Shown here: positions 34,910 through 43,331 of the stretch, piece by piece
How positions within the stretch are numbered: the first letter of the stretch is position 1
How the letters are laid out: every line of letters begins with the position of its first letter
Assembly: GCF_900239495.1 (NCBI RefSeq)
Contig: NZ_OENE01000035.1
Coordinates: forward strand, 99,509 to 163,508
Length of the DNA stretch: 64,000 nt
DNA from: Tenacibaculum finnmarkense genomovar ulcerans
GTDB taxonomy: Bacteria > Bacteroidota > Bacteroidia > Flavobacteriales > Flavobacteriaceae
Direction: 5' to 3'
Program-made: the position numbers and the translations under genes
The notes under the pieces: generated by a model
Seen by the model: the letters and a program-made list of their open reading frames with translations, nothing else
The model's database searches: none
Told to the model about the DNA's origin: nothing

Positions 34910-34914
34910 ATTTG
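34907..34914 (+). promoter_or_regulatory. -7 element for the transaldolase-like gene
   Basis: TAAATTTG fits TAnnTTTG; its first three bases are the stop codon of the SDR gene. No TTG at standard distance was identified. The leader is about 70 bases. Confidence 0.45.
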
Positions 34915-34983
34915 CAGGCAATATTCTGTAAAGTCAAAATCGCTTTTAATTAAAATTAATTTAACCACATAACATATATACAG

Positions 34984-35637
34984 ATGAAATTTTTTATTGA
35001 TACAGCAAATTTAGCGCAAATTAAAGAAGCACAAGCTTTAGGAATTTTAGACGGTGTAACAACCAATCCATCTTTAATGGCAAAAGAAGGAATTACAGGG
35101 CATGAAAATATCATAAATCATTACAAGGCTATCTGTGAAATTGTTGAAGGCGATGTTTCTGCTGAGGTTATTTCAACCGATTTCGAAGGAATGAAAAAAG
35201 AAGGGGATGCTTTGGCTGCTTTAAATCCTCAAATCGTGGTAAAATTACCAATGATAAAAGACGGAATTAAAGCCTGTAAATATTTTTCTGATAAAGGAAT
35301 AAGAACCAATGTAACTTTAGTGTTTTCAGCAGGTCAGGCGTTATTAGCGGCAAAAGCAGGGGCAACCTATGTATCGCCATTTATTGGTCGTTTAGACGAT
35401 ATTTCAACAGATGGATTAAATTTAATCTCTGAAATTCGTTTAATTTATGATAACTATAATTTTGAAACACAAATTTTAGCGGCATCTGTACGTCATACTA
35501 TGCACATTATTGACTGCGCAAAATTAGGGGCAAATGTAATGACAGGACCTTTAAGTGCTATCGAAGGATTGTTAAAACACCCTTTAACAGATATCGGTTT
35601 AGCAAAGTTTTTAGAAGACTATAAAAAAGGAAATTAA
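34984..35637 (+). CDS. fsa: Fructose-6-phosphate aldolase / transaldolase-like (TalC) protein
   Basis: A 217-residue class I aldolase of the short transaldolase subfamily. Typical segments are [39 protein letters not shown] with Lys87 as the Schiff-base lysine, [28 protein letters not shown] and [19 protein letters not shown]. It may act as transaldolase (pentose phosphate pathway) or cleave fructose 6-phosphate; sequence alone does not separate these, so the symbol is tentative. The preceding -7 element indicates a separate promoter. Confidence 0.93.
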   Translation: MKFFIDTANLAQIKEAQALGILDGVTTNPSLMAKEGITGHENIINHYKAICEIVEGDVSAEVISTDFEGMKKEGDALAALNPQIVVKLPMIKDGIKACKYFSDKGIRTNVTLVFSAGQALLAAKAGATYVSPFIGRLDDISTDGLNLISEIRLIYDNYNFETQILAASVRHTMHIIDCAKLGANVMTGPLSAIEGLLKHPLTDIGLAKFLEDYKKGN

Positions 35638-35661
35638 GTAATATTATTGTTTTAAAATAGG

Positions 35662-35708
35662 AAGTCAGAGAAGTAAAAGGATGTTTTGTCTTTAATTTTT
35701 CTGACTTT
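35662..35708 (+). terminator. Weak hairpin after the transaldolase-like gene
   Basis: AAGTCAGA (35662-35669) pairs with TCTGACTT (35700-35707), followed by Ts. The loop is about 30 bases, so this is a weak candidate. Confidence 0.4.
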
Positions 35709-35774
35709 TTATTTCTTTAAAAATAAAGGAAATCTTGAGTTTCTATAATATTGAAACGTATTAATTAAAGTAAA

Positions 35775-37490
35775 ATGTATCCTAAAAAAGAACTCGCACA
35801 ATTAGTTATTTCGGCATGTCATCAATTTAATATTGATACCGTTATTATTTCGCCAGGATCAAGAAACGCACCGCTTACTATTGGGTTTTCAAATCATCCG
35901 GAAATAGAAACATTAAGTGTTGTTGATGAGCGTTGTGCTGCTTTTTTTGCCTTAGGAATCGCTCAGCAAAAGCGAAAACCTGTGGCAATGATTTGTTCTT
36001 CAGGCTCTGCATTATTAAATTATTATCCCGCCATAGCGGAGGCCTTTTATAGCAATATTCCGCTGGTGGTAATTTCTGCGGATAGACCCAAACATTTAAT
36101 CGATATTGGCGATGGACAAACCATCCGTCAGGAAAATGTGTTTGAAAATCATGTATTATTTTCGGCAAATTTAACAGAATCGACCAATAAATCGGGCAAT
36201 CAGTTTATTCAAAATAAAACGTTAGTAAGTAAAGCCTTGCAAATTGCAATTTCAAAAAAAGCACCGGTACATATTAATGTTCCTTTTGATGAGCCTTTGT
36301 ATGAAACTGTTAATGAATTAAAAAAGGTTGATTTTTCTGAGAATTTAGATGAAAATTACAAAAATCAGGAGAATTTAGATGAAAATTATGAAAAATTACT
36401 AGAAATTTGGAATACATCTTCTAAAAAAATGATTTTAGTAGGAAGTCATTTTCCTGAGGATGAATTGCAAGCTGTTTTAAGTGATTTAGCGGATAATCAG
36501 TCTGTTTTAGTTTTTACAGAAACGACTTCAAATTTAGATCATTTAAAATTTATCAACAGCATTGATAAATTGATTATTCCTTTAAACGAAGCTGATTTTT
36601 CGGCATTGCGTCCAGCGGTTTTAATTACCTTGGGAGGAATGGTAATTTCTAAGAAAATAAAGCAATTCTTACGAAAATATACACCTAAACATCATTGGCA
36701 TATTGATGAATTTAAAGCCATGGATACCTATCAATGTTTATCGGAATTTGTGCAAGAGAAACCGGTACATTTTTTGCGGAAATTAGTAAATCAGCAAGAA
36801 AATTATCAAGGAAATAAAGTAAGTGAATTAGCAGAGGTCAGCAATTTTTATCAACAAAAATGGCTGGTTAAAAAGCAAGAACGACATCAAAAACATCAAC
36901 AATATTTAGCAAATTGTGAATATTCCGATTTAAAAGTATTTGAAACCATTTTAAAAGCAATTCCTAGTAATTCACAGCTTCAAATTAGCAACAGTTCTAT
37001 TATCAGGTATTCGCAATTGTTTGACACCAATAAAACCTTGCAAATATTTTGTAATAGAGGAACGAGCGGGATTGACGGAAGTACAAGTACCGCAATTGGA
37101 GCGGGATTTGCTACAAAAACCATCAAAAGAACAACTTTTATTACCGGAGATTTAAGCTTTTTTTACGACAGCAACGCTTTATGGAACACCAATATTCCTT
37201 CAGATTTTAGAATTATTATAATAAACAATGCTGGTGGCGGAATTTTTAGGTTTATCCCTGGGCCATCGACTACAAATGCCACAAGTTATTTTGAAACGCC
37301 ACATAATTTAACGGCGGAACATTTGGCAAAAATGTATGATTTTGAATATACAGCTATTTCAAATTTAGAAGAATTAACAGCTGGGTTGCCTGATTTTTAT
37401 ACAAAATCGGTTCAACCAAAAATAATGGAGATTTTTACTCCAAAAGAAATAAATGACGTAGTTTTAAAGAACTATTTTAAAAACTTATAA
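35775..37490 (+). CDS. menD: 2-succinyl-5-enolpyruvyl-6-hydroxy-3-cyclohexene-1-carboxylate synthase
   Basis: A 571-residue ThDP enzyme that joins isochorismate and 2-oxoglutarate in menaquinone synthesis. Motifs are VIISPGSRNAPLTIGF, VVDERCAAFFALGIAQ (ThDP-activating Glu), CSSGSALLNYYPAIAEA, ISADRP, RGTSGIDGSTSTAIGAGFA and the ThDP/Mg site ITGDLSFFYDSNALWN..IIIINNAGGGIF. In the linker near residues 190-215 a short repeat ENLDENY occurs twice. It is followed after one base by a short S1-domain gene; menB lies 1.9 kb downstream, past an opposite-strand gene. Confidence 0.97.
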   Translation: MYPKKELAQLVISACHQFNIDTVIISPGSRNAPLTIGFSNHPEIETLSVVDERCAAFFALGIAQQKRKPVAMICSSGSALLNYYPAIAEAFYSNIPLVVISADRPKHLIDIGDGQTIRQENVFENHVLFSANLTESTNKSGNQFIQNKTLVSKALQIAISKKAPVHINVPFDEPLYETVNELKKVDFSENLDENYKNQENLDENYEKLLEIWNTSSKKMILVGSHFPEDELQAVLSDLADNQSVLVFTETTSNLDHLKFINSIDKLIIPLNEADFSALRPAVLITLGGMVISKKIKQFLRKYTPKHHWHIDEFKAMDTYQCLSEFVQEKPVHFLRKLVNQQENYQGNKVSELAEVSNFYQQKWLVKKQERHQKHQQYLANCEYSDLKVFETILKAIPSNSQLQISNSSIIRYSQLFDTNKTLQIFCNRGTSGIDGSTSTAIGAGFATKTIKRTTFITGDLSFFYDSNALWNTNIPSDFRIIIINNAGGGIFRFIPGPSTTNATSYFETPHNLTAEHLAKMYDFEYTAISNLEELTAGLPDFYTKSVQPKIMEIFTPKEINDVVLKNYFKNL

Positions 37491-37491
37491 A

Positions 37492-37941
37492 ATGGAATTA
37501 CAAGACGGATTATACGAAGACTCACAAGATGGTTTACAGGAAGGAGATCAGGTAAATTTAAAAATAGTAGAGCAAACACCTTTAGGGTACAATGTTTTAA
37601 TTGATGATGAATTTGACGGTTTATTGTTTAACAGCGAGGTATATCAAGACATTGAAGAAGGTATGGAAACCTATGGATACGTTAAAAAAATACGTGATGA
37701 CGGTAAAATAGATGTATCGTTACGCCCACAAGGTTTTAGAAATGTAATTGACAGCGATGCCGATGTAATTATGCGTAAATTAGATGAAAAAGGCTATTTA
37801 ATGCTTACTGATAAAAGCTCGCCTGAATCAATTAAATTTCGTTTACAGATGAGTAAAAAGGCTTTTAAAAGAGCTATTGGTGGTTTGTATAAAGATAAAA
37901 AAATTGAATTAAAGCAAGACAGAATTGAATTAATTAAATAA
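37492..37941 (+). CDS. Short CvfB-like S1 RNA-binding protein
   Basis: 149 residues. Residues of about 15-75 form one S1-type OB domain (EGDQVNLKIVEQTPLGYNVL, FDGLLFNSEVYQDIE, GYVKKIRDDGKIDVSLRPQG). A winged-helix-like C-terminal domain follows (VIMRKLDEKGYLMLTDKSSP, FRLQMSKKAFKRAIGGLYKD, IELKQDRIELI). This corresponds to the second half of CvfB; the usual 280-residue protein has two more S1 domains ahead, which are absent here. The N-terminal leader (MELQDGLYEDSQDGL) is acidic and unlike the family. It starts one base after the menD stop, so it is translationally linked. Either a natural short form or the 3' remnant of a longer gene. Confidence 0.8.
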   Translation: MELQDGLYEDSQDGLQEGDQVNLKIVEQTPLGYNVLIDDEFDGLLFNSEVYQDIEEGMETYGYVKKIRDDGKIDVSLRPQGFRNVIDSDADVIMRKLDEKGYLMLTDKSSPESIKFRLQMSKKAFKRAIGGLYKDKKIELKQDRIELIK

Positions 37942-37981
37942 TTAAGAACAATAATTACTGTTTTAAAATAGGTTTTTTAAC

Positions 37982-38016
37982 AAAAAAATCCGCAACCAAA
38001 AGGCTGCGGATTTTTT
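37982..38016. terminator. Bidirectional terminator between the S1 gene and the 38035 gene
   Basis: AAAAAATCCGCA (37983-37994) pairs perfectly with TGCGGATTTTTT (38005-38016). It can end both converging units. Confidence 0.88.
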
Positions 38017-38034
38017 GATTTTTAAGGCTTAAAA

Positions 38035-39315
38035 TTATTCGCCGTTATCTTCATTATTCTCGTTATTATTGTCTTCGGGGTTTTCCTCTGGATTATCGTC
38101 TAAGTTTTCCTCTAAATTGTCTTCAGGTAAAGCTTCTTCTTTTGGTTGGCTTTCTTTTAAGCTGGTTACACGTTTAATATTCTCATAAAAAGCATTGGCA
38201 TTTGGGTCGGAAGGGTTCATTTTTCCAAAGGCTGCTTTGTAGTAAAACTCCGCTTTATCGTAGGCTTTTCCTAGTTCGTGGTATTTTCCAACGTAAAAAT
38301 CGCCAATATGTGAATTGGGGTATTTTATCATTACAAAATCACCTAAAACACGTAAATAATCTCCATCTTGTTTATCAATAACAATGTTTTCAATGGCAAA
38401 AATATCTTCTAATCGAACATTTAAATTCGATCCGTATAAATATTGAATGTCTAAATATTTTTGTTCTACATATTTAATTGCTTCTAAAGGATCTAAATCT
38501 TTAATTTTTTGGTCAAATTCACTTTTGGTTATTTTAGCGTATAAATAAAACATTTTTTCAAATGCTCGTGGTATGGTTTCGCCAATTACAGATAAATAAT
38601 TAGGGGCGTTTTCAAATTTATCAAAAGTAATGTGTAGGTTTTTTGCTTCAAAAGAGGCTAAAAAAGTGCCGATTTCGCTAAAATATTCCTGCTGTTTCGG
38701 GTTGATGTATTTTTTATTATTACTAGTATATAAAAAATAGGTATTGTCTTTTTGAGCCAATCTTCCTAAAGAATAAGACTGAATGGCACTAGCACTAAAT
38801 TTGGTAAACTGTGGCGTAATACAGATAAATGCGTTAAATAAAGGCTCGGCATCTTTTAAAAAATAGGTGCTAAAATTAGCTGCTTTTCCTTCGGCAGCTA
38901 TTGTCATAAAAGGAGAGGTTCTGTAATTTAATTCCATATAAGGAATCAGTTCTTTTTTGATGAACTTCTGAAATTTTTTAGCACTACTTGTTAGGGCGTT
39001 ATTAGATGGAATAATTGAAATATCCTTTTTATAGGTGGTTTCCATATCAATTCCAACAACAATTTGTCGGGGAGCTTTGTCGGTATTTGCATATAGTTTT
39101 GCATTACCTACATACATATCAAAAAGATATTGACTGCCTAAAACAATGGCTAAAGGGTATTTGGTGGTTTCATCTTTTTCGTAATTTTTGGGGATGTAAA
39201 TTTTTACAGATCGACCCTTCTTAAAAAAGGAAGAATTAATATTGTGAGTAATCACTTTTTGTGAAAAAATGCTAGTACTTATTGCTAAAGCGACTAAAAA
39301 AAAGAGTTGTTTCAT
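38035..39315 (-). CDS. Exported esterase-like alpha/beta-hydrolase-fold protein, likely non-catalytic, with acidic tail
   Basis: The start at 39315 (MKQLFFLVALAISTSIFSQ, a good signal peptide) gives 426 residues. Residues of about 25-260 resemble the esterase D/Fes family (VKIYIPKNYEKD, KYPLAIVLGSQYLFDMYVGN, IVVGIDMETTYKKD, FIKKELIPYMELNYRTSPF). At the nucleophile elbow, where GHSxGG would be expected, the sequence is A-A-E-G-K-A-A, so the catalytic Ser is missing. A TPR-like segment follows (GDFYVGKYHELGKAYDKAEF, YYKAAFG), and then an extremely acidic Asn/Glu/Asp tail of about 30 residues. It may be a binding protein rather than an enzyme. Confidence 0.78.
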   Translation of the reverse strand: MKQLFFLVALAISTSIFSQKVITHNINSSFFKKGRSVKIYIPKNYEKDETTKYPLAIVLGSQYLFDMYVGNAKLYANTDKAPRQIVVGIDMETTYKKDISIIPSNNALTSSAKKFQKFIKKELIPYMELNYRTSPFMTIAAEGKAANFSTYFLKDAEPLFNAFICITPQFTKFSASAIQSYSLGRLAQKDNTYFLYTSNNKKYINPKQQEYFSEIGTFLASFEAKNLHITFDKFENAPNYLSVIGETIPRAFEKMFYLYAKITKSEFDQKIKDLDPLEAIKYVEQKYLDIQYLYGSNLNVRLEDIFAIENIVIDKQDGDYLRVLGDFVMIKYPNSHIGDFYVGKYHELGKAYDKAEFYYKAAFGKMNPSDPNANAFYENIKRVTSLKESQPKEEALPEDNLEENLDDNPEENPEDNNNENNEDNGE

Positions 39316-39408
39316 AGAGGTTTGTATTATATCGTTCAAATATAAAAAAGAAAAACAAAGTTATTATGTTATTTTTGCTGTACTTATTAACGATACTATT
39401 TTAAAATT

Positions 39409-40248
39409 ATGATACAACCTCAATGGAAAGTTGCCAAAGAGTATGAAGATATTACTTATAAAAAGTCGCATAACGTAGCAAGAATAGCGTTTAACCGTCC
39501 TGATATACGCAATGCTTTCAGACCAAATACAACTTCTGAATTGTTAGATGCTTTTCAGGATGCACATGAAGATACTAATATAGGAGTAGTTTTATTATCG
39601 GCAGAAGGTCCTTCGTCAAAAGATGGTGTTTGGAGTTTTTGTTCGGGTGGCGATCAAAATGCCCGTGGCGATAAAGGCTATGTTGGTAAAGATGGTTACC
39701 ACCGTTTAAATATTTTAGAAGTACAACGATTGATTCGTTTTATGCCAAAAGCGGTAATTTGCGTGGTTCCAGGTTGGGCAGTTGGTGGCGGACATAGTTT
39801 ACATGTTGTTTGCGATTTAACTTTAGCAAGTAAAGAACACGCTATTTTTAAACAAACCGATGCCGATGTAACGTCATTTGATGCAGGATACGGATCAGCA
39901 TATTTAGCAAAAATGGTTGGGCAGAAAAAAGCTCGTGAAATTTTCTTTTTAGGAAGAAATTACTCGGCGCAAGAAGCGTACGATATGGGAATGGTTAATG
40001 CGGTAATTCCTCATGATGAATTAGAGCAAACTGCTTTTGATTGGGCGCAAGAAATTTTAGAAAAATCGCCAACGTCTATTAAAATGTTAAAATTCGCTAT
40101 GAATTTAACCGATGACGGCATGGTTGGGCAACAAGTTTTTGCTGGTGAAGTTACCCGTTTAGCTTATATGACCGATGAAGCAAAAGAAGGGCGTGATGCG
40201 TTTTTAGAAAAAAGAAAACCAAACTTTCCTAAAACTTGGATACCATAG
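39409..40248 (+). CDS. menB: 1,4-dihydroxy-2-naphthoyl-CoA synthase
   Basis: A 279-residue crotonase-fold enzyme of menaquinone synthesis that closes the naphthoquinone ring from o-succinylbenzoyl-CoA. Diagnostic segments are ARIAFNRPDIRNAFRPNT, VWSFCSGGDQNARGDKGYVG (oxyanion hole and MenB-type insert), VICVVPGWAVGGGHSLHVVC, DVTSFDAGYGSAYLAKMVGQ with the catalytic Asp, and the C-terminal AYMTDEAKEGRDAFLEKRKP. The length is typical for this family. It is monocistronic here, separated from menD by two genes. Confidence 0.98.
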   Translation: MIQPQWKVAKEYEDITYKKSHNVARIAFNRPDIRNAFRPNTTSELLDAFQDAHEDTNIGVVLLSAEGPSSKDGVWSFCSGGDQNARGDKGYVGKDGYHRLNILEVQRLIRFMPKAVICVVPGWAVGGGHSLHVVCDLTLASKEHAIFKQTDADVTSFDAGYGSAYLAKMVGQKKAREIFFLGRNYSAQEAYDMGMVNAVIPHDELEQTAFDWAQEILEKSPTSIKMLKFAMNLTDDGMVGQQVFAGEVTRLAYMTDEAKEGRDAFLEKRKPNFPKTWIP

Positions 40249-40273
40249 TCAATTCATAAATTTTCAATGATGA

Positions 40274-40306
40274 ATTACGAATTGTTATTTTTTAAGAATT
40301 CGTAAT
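40274..40306. repeat. ATTACGAATT...AATTCGTAAT inverted repeat
   Basis: A 10-bp perfect inverted repeat with a 13-base centre in the 87-base spacer after menB. It may act as a 3'-end hairpin; similar AT-rich filler occurs between flavobacterial genes. Confidence 0.5.
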
Positions 40307-40335
40307 TTTAAATTATTAATTCGAAATTAAAATAA

Positions 40336-40944
40336 ATGAAAATAATTTGTATCGGGCGTAATTATGCCAAACATATTGAAGAATTGGCAAACGAAAAGCC
40401 AGAGAGTCCTGTTGTTTTTCTAAAACCAGACTCGGCAATTCTTCCAAAGAAAATGCCTTTTTTTATCCCGCCTTTTTCTGATGATATTCATTATGAAGTG
40501 GAGGTTTTGGTAAAGATAAATAAGGTAGGGAAACATATTTCGTCAAAATTTGCTCATAAATATTATGATGAAATAGGTTTAGGAATCGATTTTACAGCAA
40601 GAGACGTACAAGCAAAATGTAAAGAAAAAGGTTTACCTTGGGAAAAAGCAAAAGCCTTTGACGGTAGTGCCGTTATTGGTAATTTTTATCCGAAGGAAGA
40701 ATTTGATTTAGAAAGCATTTCTTTTCAATTACATAAAAATGATGAAGTTGTTCAAGATGGAAACTCTGAAACGATGCTTTGGAAAATTGATGAATTAATT
40801 AGTTATGTATCGCAATATTTTACCTTAAAAAAAGGAGATGTTATTTTTACAGGAACACCAGCAGGAGTTGGTAGGGTAGTTGAAAATGATGTTTTAACAG
40901 GTGTTATTGAGGGTAAGCAAGCTTTTAATATTAAAATAAAATAA
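40336..40944 (+). CDS. Fumarylacetoacetate hydrolase family protein
   Basis: A 202-residue FAH-fold hydrolase/isomerase. Segments are MKIICIGRNYAKHIEEL, VVFLKPDSAILP, the metal-binding H-Y-E-V-E pattern in DDIHYEVEVLVKI, GLGIDFTARDVQAKCKEKGLPWEKAKAFD (split here by family conservation) and KGDVIFTGTPAGVG. Small FAH proteins of this type include acylpyruvases and oxaloacetate decarboxylases or tautomerases; the precise substrate is not determinable. It is separated from cinA by 45 bases holding a terminator. Confidence 0.92.
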   Translation: MKIICIGRNYAKHIEELANEKPESPVVFLKPDSAILPKKMPFFIPPFSDDIHYEVEVLVKINKVGKHISSKFAHKYYDEIGLGIDFTARDVQAKCKEKGLPWEKAKAFDGSAVIGNFYPKEEFDLESISFQLHKNDEVVQDGNSETMLWKIDELISYVSQYFTLKKGDVIFTGTPAGVGRVVENDVLTGVIEGKQAFNIKIK

Positions 40945-40950
40945 ATATAC

Positions 40951-40978
40951 ATCCCGCTTTTTGCGGGATTCTTTTTTA
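40951..40978 (+). terminator. Terminator after the FAH-family gene
   Basis: ATCCCGC (40951-40957), a 5-nt T loop, GCGGGAT (40963-40969), then a T tract. Short but strong stem. Confidence 0.85.
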
Positions 40979-40989
40979 ATAAAAATAAG

Positions 40990-42237
40990 ATGAACGCAGA
41001 AATAATAACTATTGGTGATGAAATTTTAATCGGTCAAATTGTAGATACCAATTCGCAATGGATTGGGCAGGAATTAAATAAAATTGGGGTTTCGGTATAT
41101 CAAATTTCATCTATTCAAGATGAAAAACAACATATTTTAAATGCCTTAAAAGAGGCTGAAAGTAGAGCCGATATTGTAATTATAACAGGTGGTTTAGGTC
41201 CTACAAATGATGACATCACCAAAAAAACAATAGCCGAGTATTTTAAGGATACTGAAATTATTGAATATCCGAAGGTTATTGAACATATTAAAGCTTTGTT
41301 TAAAAAAGTAAATCATCCTTATAATGAGGTTCAGAAATACCAGGCGCAATTGCCATCAAAGGCAACCTTATTAATGAATCAATTTGGTACGGCTCCAGGA
41401 ATGTGGTTTTTTGAAAATAATACTGTCTTTGTGTCATTACCTGGAGTGCCTTATGAAATGAAAGGTTTAATGACAAATGAAGTATTACCTCGGATTCAGC
41501 AAAAATATGAGCTACCTTATATAATGCACACCACAATTATGACAGTTGGCGTAGGTGAAAGTGTTATTGCTCAAAGAATTGAAGATTGGGAAAATAATTT
41601 GCCATCACATATAAAGTTAGCGTATTTACCATCTTTTGGAAAAGTTCGATTGCGAATTTCGGCAAAAGGAAGTGATAAAGAAACTCTTGAAAAACAGGTT
41701 TCAGGCTATGTTTTAGCTTTAAATACTTTAATTTCTGATGTTATTGTAGGTTTTGATACAGATGCATCTATAGAAAAAAGAGTAGGAGATTTATTAATCG
41801 CCAAAAATAAAACAGTAAGTACTGCCGAAAGTTTAACAGGAGGAAAAATTGGAGCTAATTTAGTGTCAATAGCAGGTTCTTCGGCATATTTTAAAGGAGG
41901 TTTTATAACCTATACCGCCGAATTAAAAGAGCAGTTATTAGGGGTTTCAAAACAAACAATACAAGAATTTAGCGTTGTTAGTAAACAAGTTGCTAAAGAA
42001 ATGGCAGTTGGTTGTTTAAAAAAATTAAAAACAGATTTTGCTATAGCGGTAACAGGAAACGCAGGACCAACTACTGATCATACCGATAAAAGCGTAGGTG
42101 TTGTTTGTATTGCTATTGCAAGTAAACAGGGGGTTGAGGTGCATGAGTTTAATTTTGGGCAACCTCGCGAAAAAGTACTAAATAGAACCGTTACCAAAGC
42201 TTTAGACTTGTTACGGGAACGTATTTTAAAAGAGTAA
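40990..42237 (+). CDS. cinA: CinA family protein (competence/damage-inducible; nucleotide pyrophosphatase and NMN deamidase type)
   Basis: A 415-residue two-domain protein. The N-terminal MoCF-like (COG1058) domain has AEIITIGDEILIGQIVDTNS, IVIITGGLGPTNDDITK, GTAPGMW and SLPGVPYEMK. The C-terminal CinA/PncC domain from about 255 has TVSTAESLTGGKIGANL, FKGGFITYTAELKEQLLGV and AIAVTGNAGPTTD. The family is linked to ADP-ribose pyrophosphatase activity and NMN deamidation in NAD recycling. Single gene between terminators, ahead of the ribosomal cluster. Confidence 0.96.
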   Translation: MNAEIITIGDEILIGQIVDTNSQWIGQELNKIGVSVYQISSIQDEKQHILNALKEAESRADIVIITGGLGPTNDDITKKTIAEYFKDTEIIEYPKVIEHIKALFKKVNHPYNEVQKYQAQLPSKATLLMNQFGTAPGMWFFENNTVFVSLPGVPYEMKGLMTNEVLPRIQQKYELPYIMHTTIMTVGVGESVIAQRIEDWENNLPSHIKLAYLPSFGKVRLRISAKGSDKETLEKQVSGYVLALNTLISDVIVGFDTDASIEKRVGDLLIAKNKTVSTAESLTGGKIGANLVSIAGSSAYFKGGFITYTAELKEQLLGVSKQTIQEFSVVSKQVAKEMAVGCLKKLKTDFAIAVTGNAGPTTDHTDKSVGVVCIAIASKQGVEVHEFNFGQPREKVLNRTVTKALDLLRERILKE

Positions 42238-42334
42238 TTAATTGTTTTTTAGCTCGCTATCATTTGTTGAAAAATAATTGCGAATAAGTTATTAAATATT
42301 TTTTTAATTAGGCGTGTATATTCAAAAAAAATTG

Positions 42335-42342
42335 TAAATTTG
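42335..42342 (+). promoter_or_regulatory. -7 element of the rpmB-rpmG-DUF4295-ftsY unit
   Basis: TAAATTTG fits TAnnTTTG. The implied leader is about 150 bases. No convincing -33 TTG. Confidence 0.5.
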
Positions 42343-42362
42343 CCGTCAGTTACGCTTCCAGT

Positions 42363-42380
42363 AGGTTAGATGCTTAACCT
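42363..42380 (+). promoter_or_regulatory. Leader hairpin upstream of rpmB
   Basis: AGGTTA (42363-42368) pairs with TAACCT (42375-42380) around a GATGCT loop, soon after the expected transcript start. It could be an autoregulatory binding site for a ribosomal protein; inference only. Confidence 0.4.
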
Positions 42381-42493
42381 CAGTTAGAATAGATCAAAAA
42401 TAATAAGAATTTAAATGAGAATTTTTTGCGCAATCAATATAAATGCGTAAATTTGCCCCTCGTTTAGAAATAATACTAAAAACTGTCAAGAAG

Positions 42494-42733
42494 ATGTCTA
42501 GAGTTTGTGAACTTACAGGAAAAAAAGCAATGGTTGGGAACAATGTTTCTCACGCATTAAATAGAACTAAAAGAAAATTTAACGCTAACTTAATGACTAA
42601 GCGTTTCTTTATACCAGAAGAAAGTAAATGGATTACTTTAAAAGTATCTGCTTCTGCATTAAAAAATATTAATAAAAAAGGAATCTCTGCTGTGATTAAA
42701 AGCGCTAGAGAGAATGGTTTTTTAACTAAATAA
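42494..42733 (+). CDS. rpmB: 50S ribosomal protein L28
   Basis: 79 residues starting MSRVCELTGKKAMVGNNVSH, the invariant L28 N-terminus, so ATG 42494 is chosen over an in-frame ATG 17 codons upstream. RTKRKFNANLMTKRFFIPEE and WITLKVSASALKNINKKGIS complete the family pattern. Part of the large ribosomal subunit. It leads the cluster with rpmG, the DUF4295 gene and ftsY, an arrangement conserved in Bacteroidota. Confidence 0.98.
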   Translation: MSRVCELTGKKAMVGNNVSHALNRTKRKFNANLMTKRFFIPEESKWITLKVSASALKNINKKGISAVIKSARENGFLTK

Positions 42734-42760
42734 TTCCTTACTAGATAAAATTTCACAGAG

Positions 42761-42943
42761 ATGGCAAAAAAAGGAAACAGAGTTCAGGTTATATTAGAAT
42801 GTACTGAACACAAAGCAACTGGTTTACCAGGAACTTCACGTTATATTACTACAAAGAACAAAAAAAACACTCCTGATAGAATGGAATTAAAGAAATTTAA
42901 TTCAATCTTAAAGAAGATGACAGTTCATAAAGAAATTAAATAA
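42761..42943 (+). CDS. rpmG: 50S ribosomal protein L33
   Basis: 60 residues: [20 protein letters not shown], then [20 protein letters not shown] and [15 protein letters not shown]. This is the L33 pattern in the zinc-free (C-) form: no CxxC pairs are present. It lies 27 bases after rpmB. Confidence 0.98.
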   Translation: MAKKGNRVQVILECTEHKATGLPGTSRYITTKNKKNTPDRMELKKFNSILKKMTVHKEIK

Positions 42944-42980
42944 TTAAAAGTTTTTTTAAAACTTTAATAAACCATAGAAC

Positions 42981-43133
42981 ATGGCAAAGAAATCAGTAGC
43001 ATCGTTACAAACAGGAGCGAAAAGATTAACTAAAGCAATCAAAATGGTAAAGTCTCCAAAAACAGGAGCTTATACATTCGTTGAAGCTATTATGGATCCT
43101 GCACAAGTAAATGATTTTATCAAGAAAAATTAA
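42981..43133 (+). CDS. DUF4295 family small basic protein
   Basis: A 50-residue protein, MAKKSVASLQTGAKRLTKAI then KMVKSPKTGAYTFVEAIMDP and a DFIKKN end. It is a known Bacteroidota-specific family located between rpmG and ftsY, probably ribosome-associated because of its basic N-terminal half and its position; that role is inference. It is short enough to be missed by length filters. The spacing of 37 bases after rpmG and the following terminator place it as the last gene of the ribosomal trio. Confidence 0.92.
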   Translation: MAKKSVASLQTGAKRLTKAIKMVKSPKTGAYTFVEAIMDPAQVNDFIKKN

Positions 43134-43153
43134 TACTTGTTTACAAAATATAT

Positions 43154-43189
43154 AAAAGCTACTTTCATAAGAGAGTAGCTTTTTTTTTG
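43154..43189 (+). terminator. Terminator after the ribosomal trio
   Basis: AGCTACT (43157-43163) pairs with AGTAGCT (43174-43180), extended by A/T pairs, followed by a 9-T tract. Confidence 0.85.
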
Positions 43190-43331
43190 TGCTAAAAAAC
43201 TGTATTTTTGGACGTTAGCTCTTTTTTGTGCTTCTAATATACTTGTTAGAATGACAAATAGCGTGACAATTTGACTATAAAATAAGTTTGGTATGGTTTT
43301 TAACCTTTATAAATGATTGTAAAATTTAACT

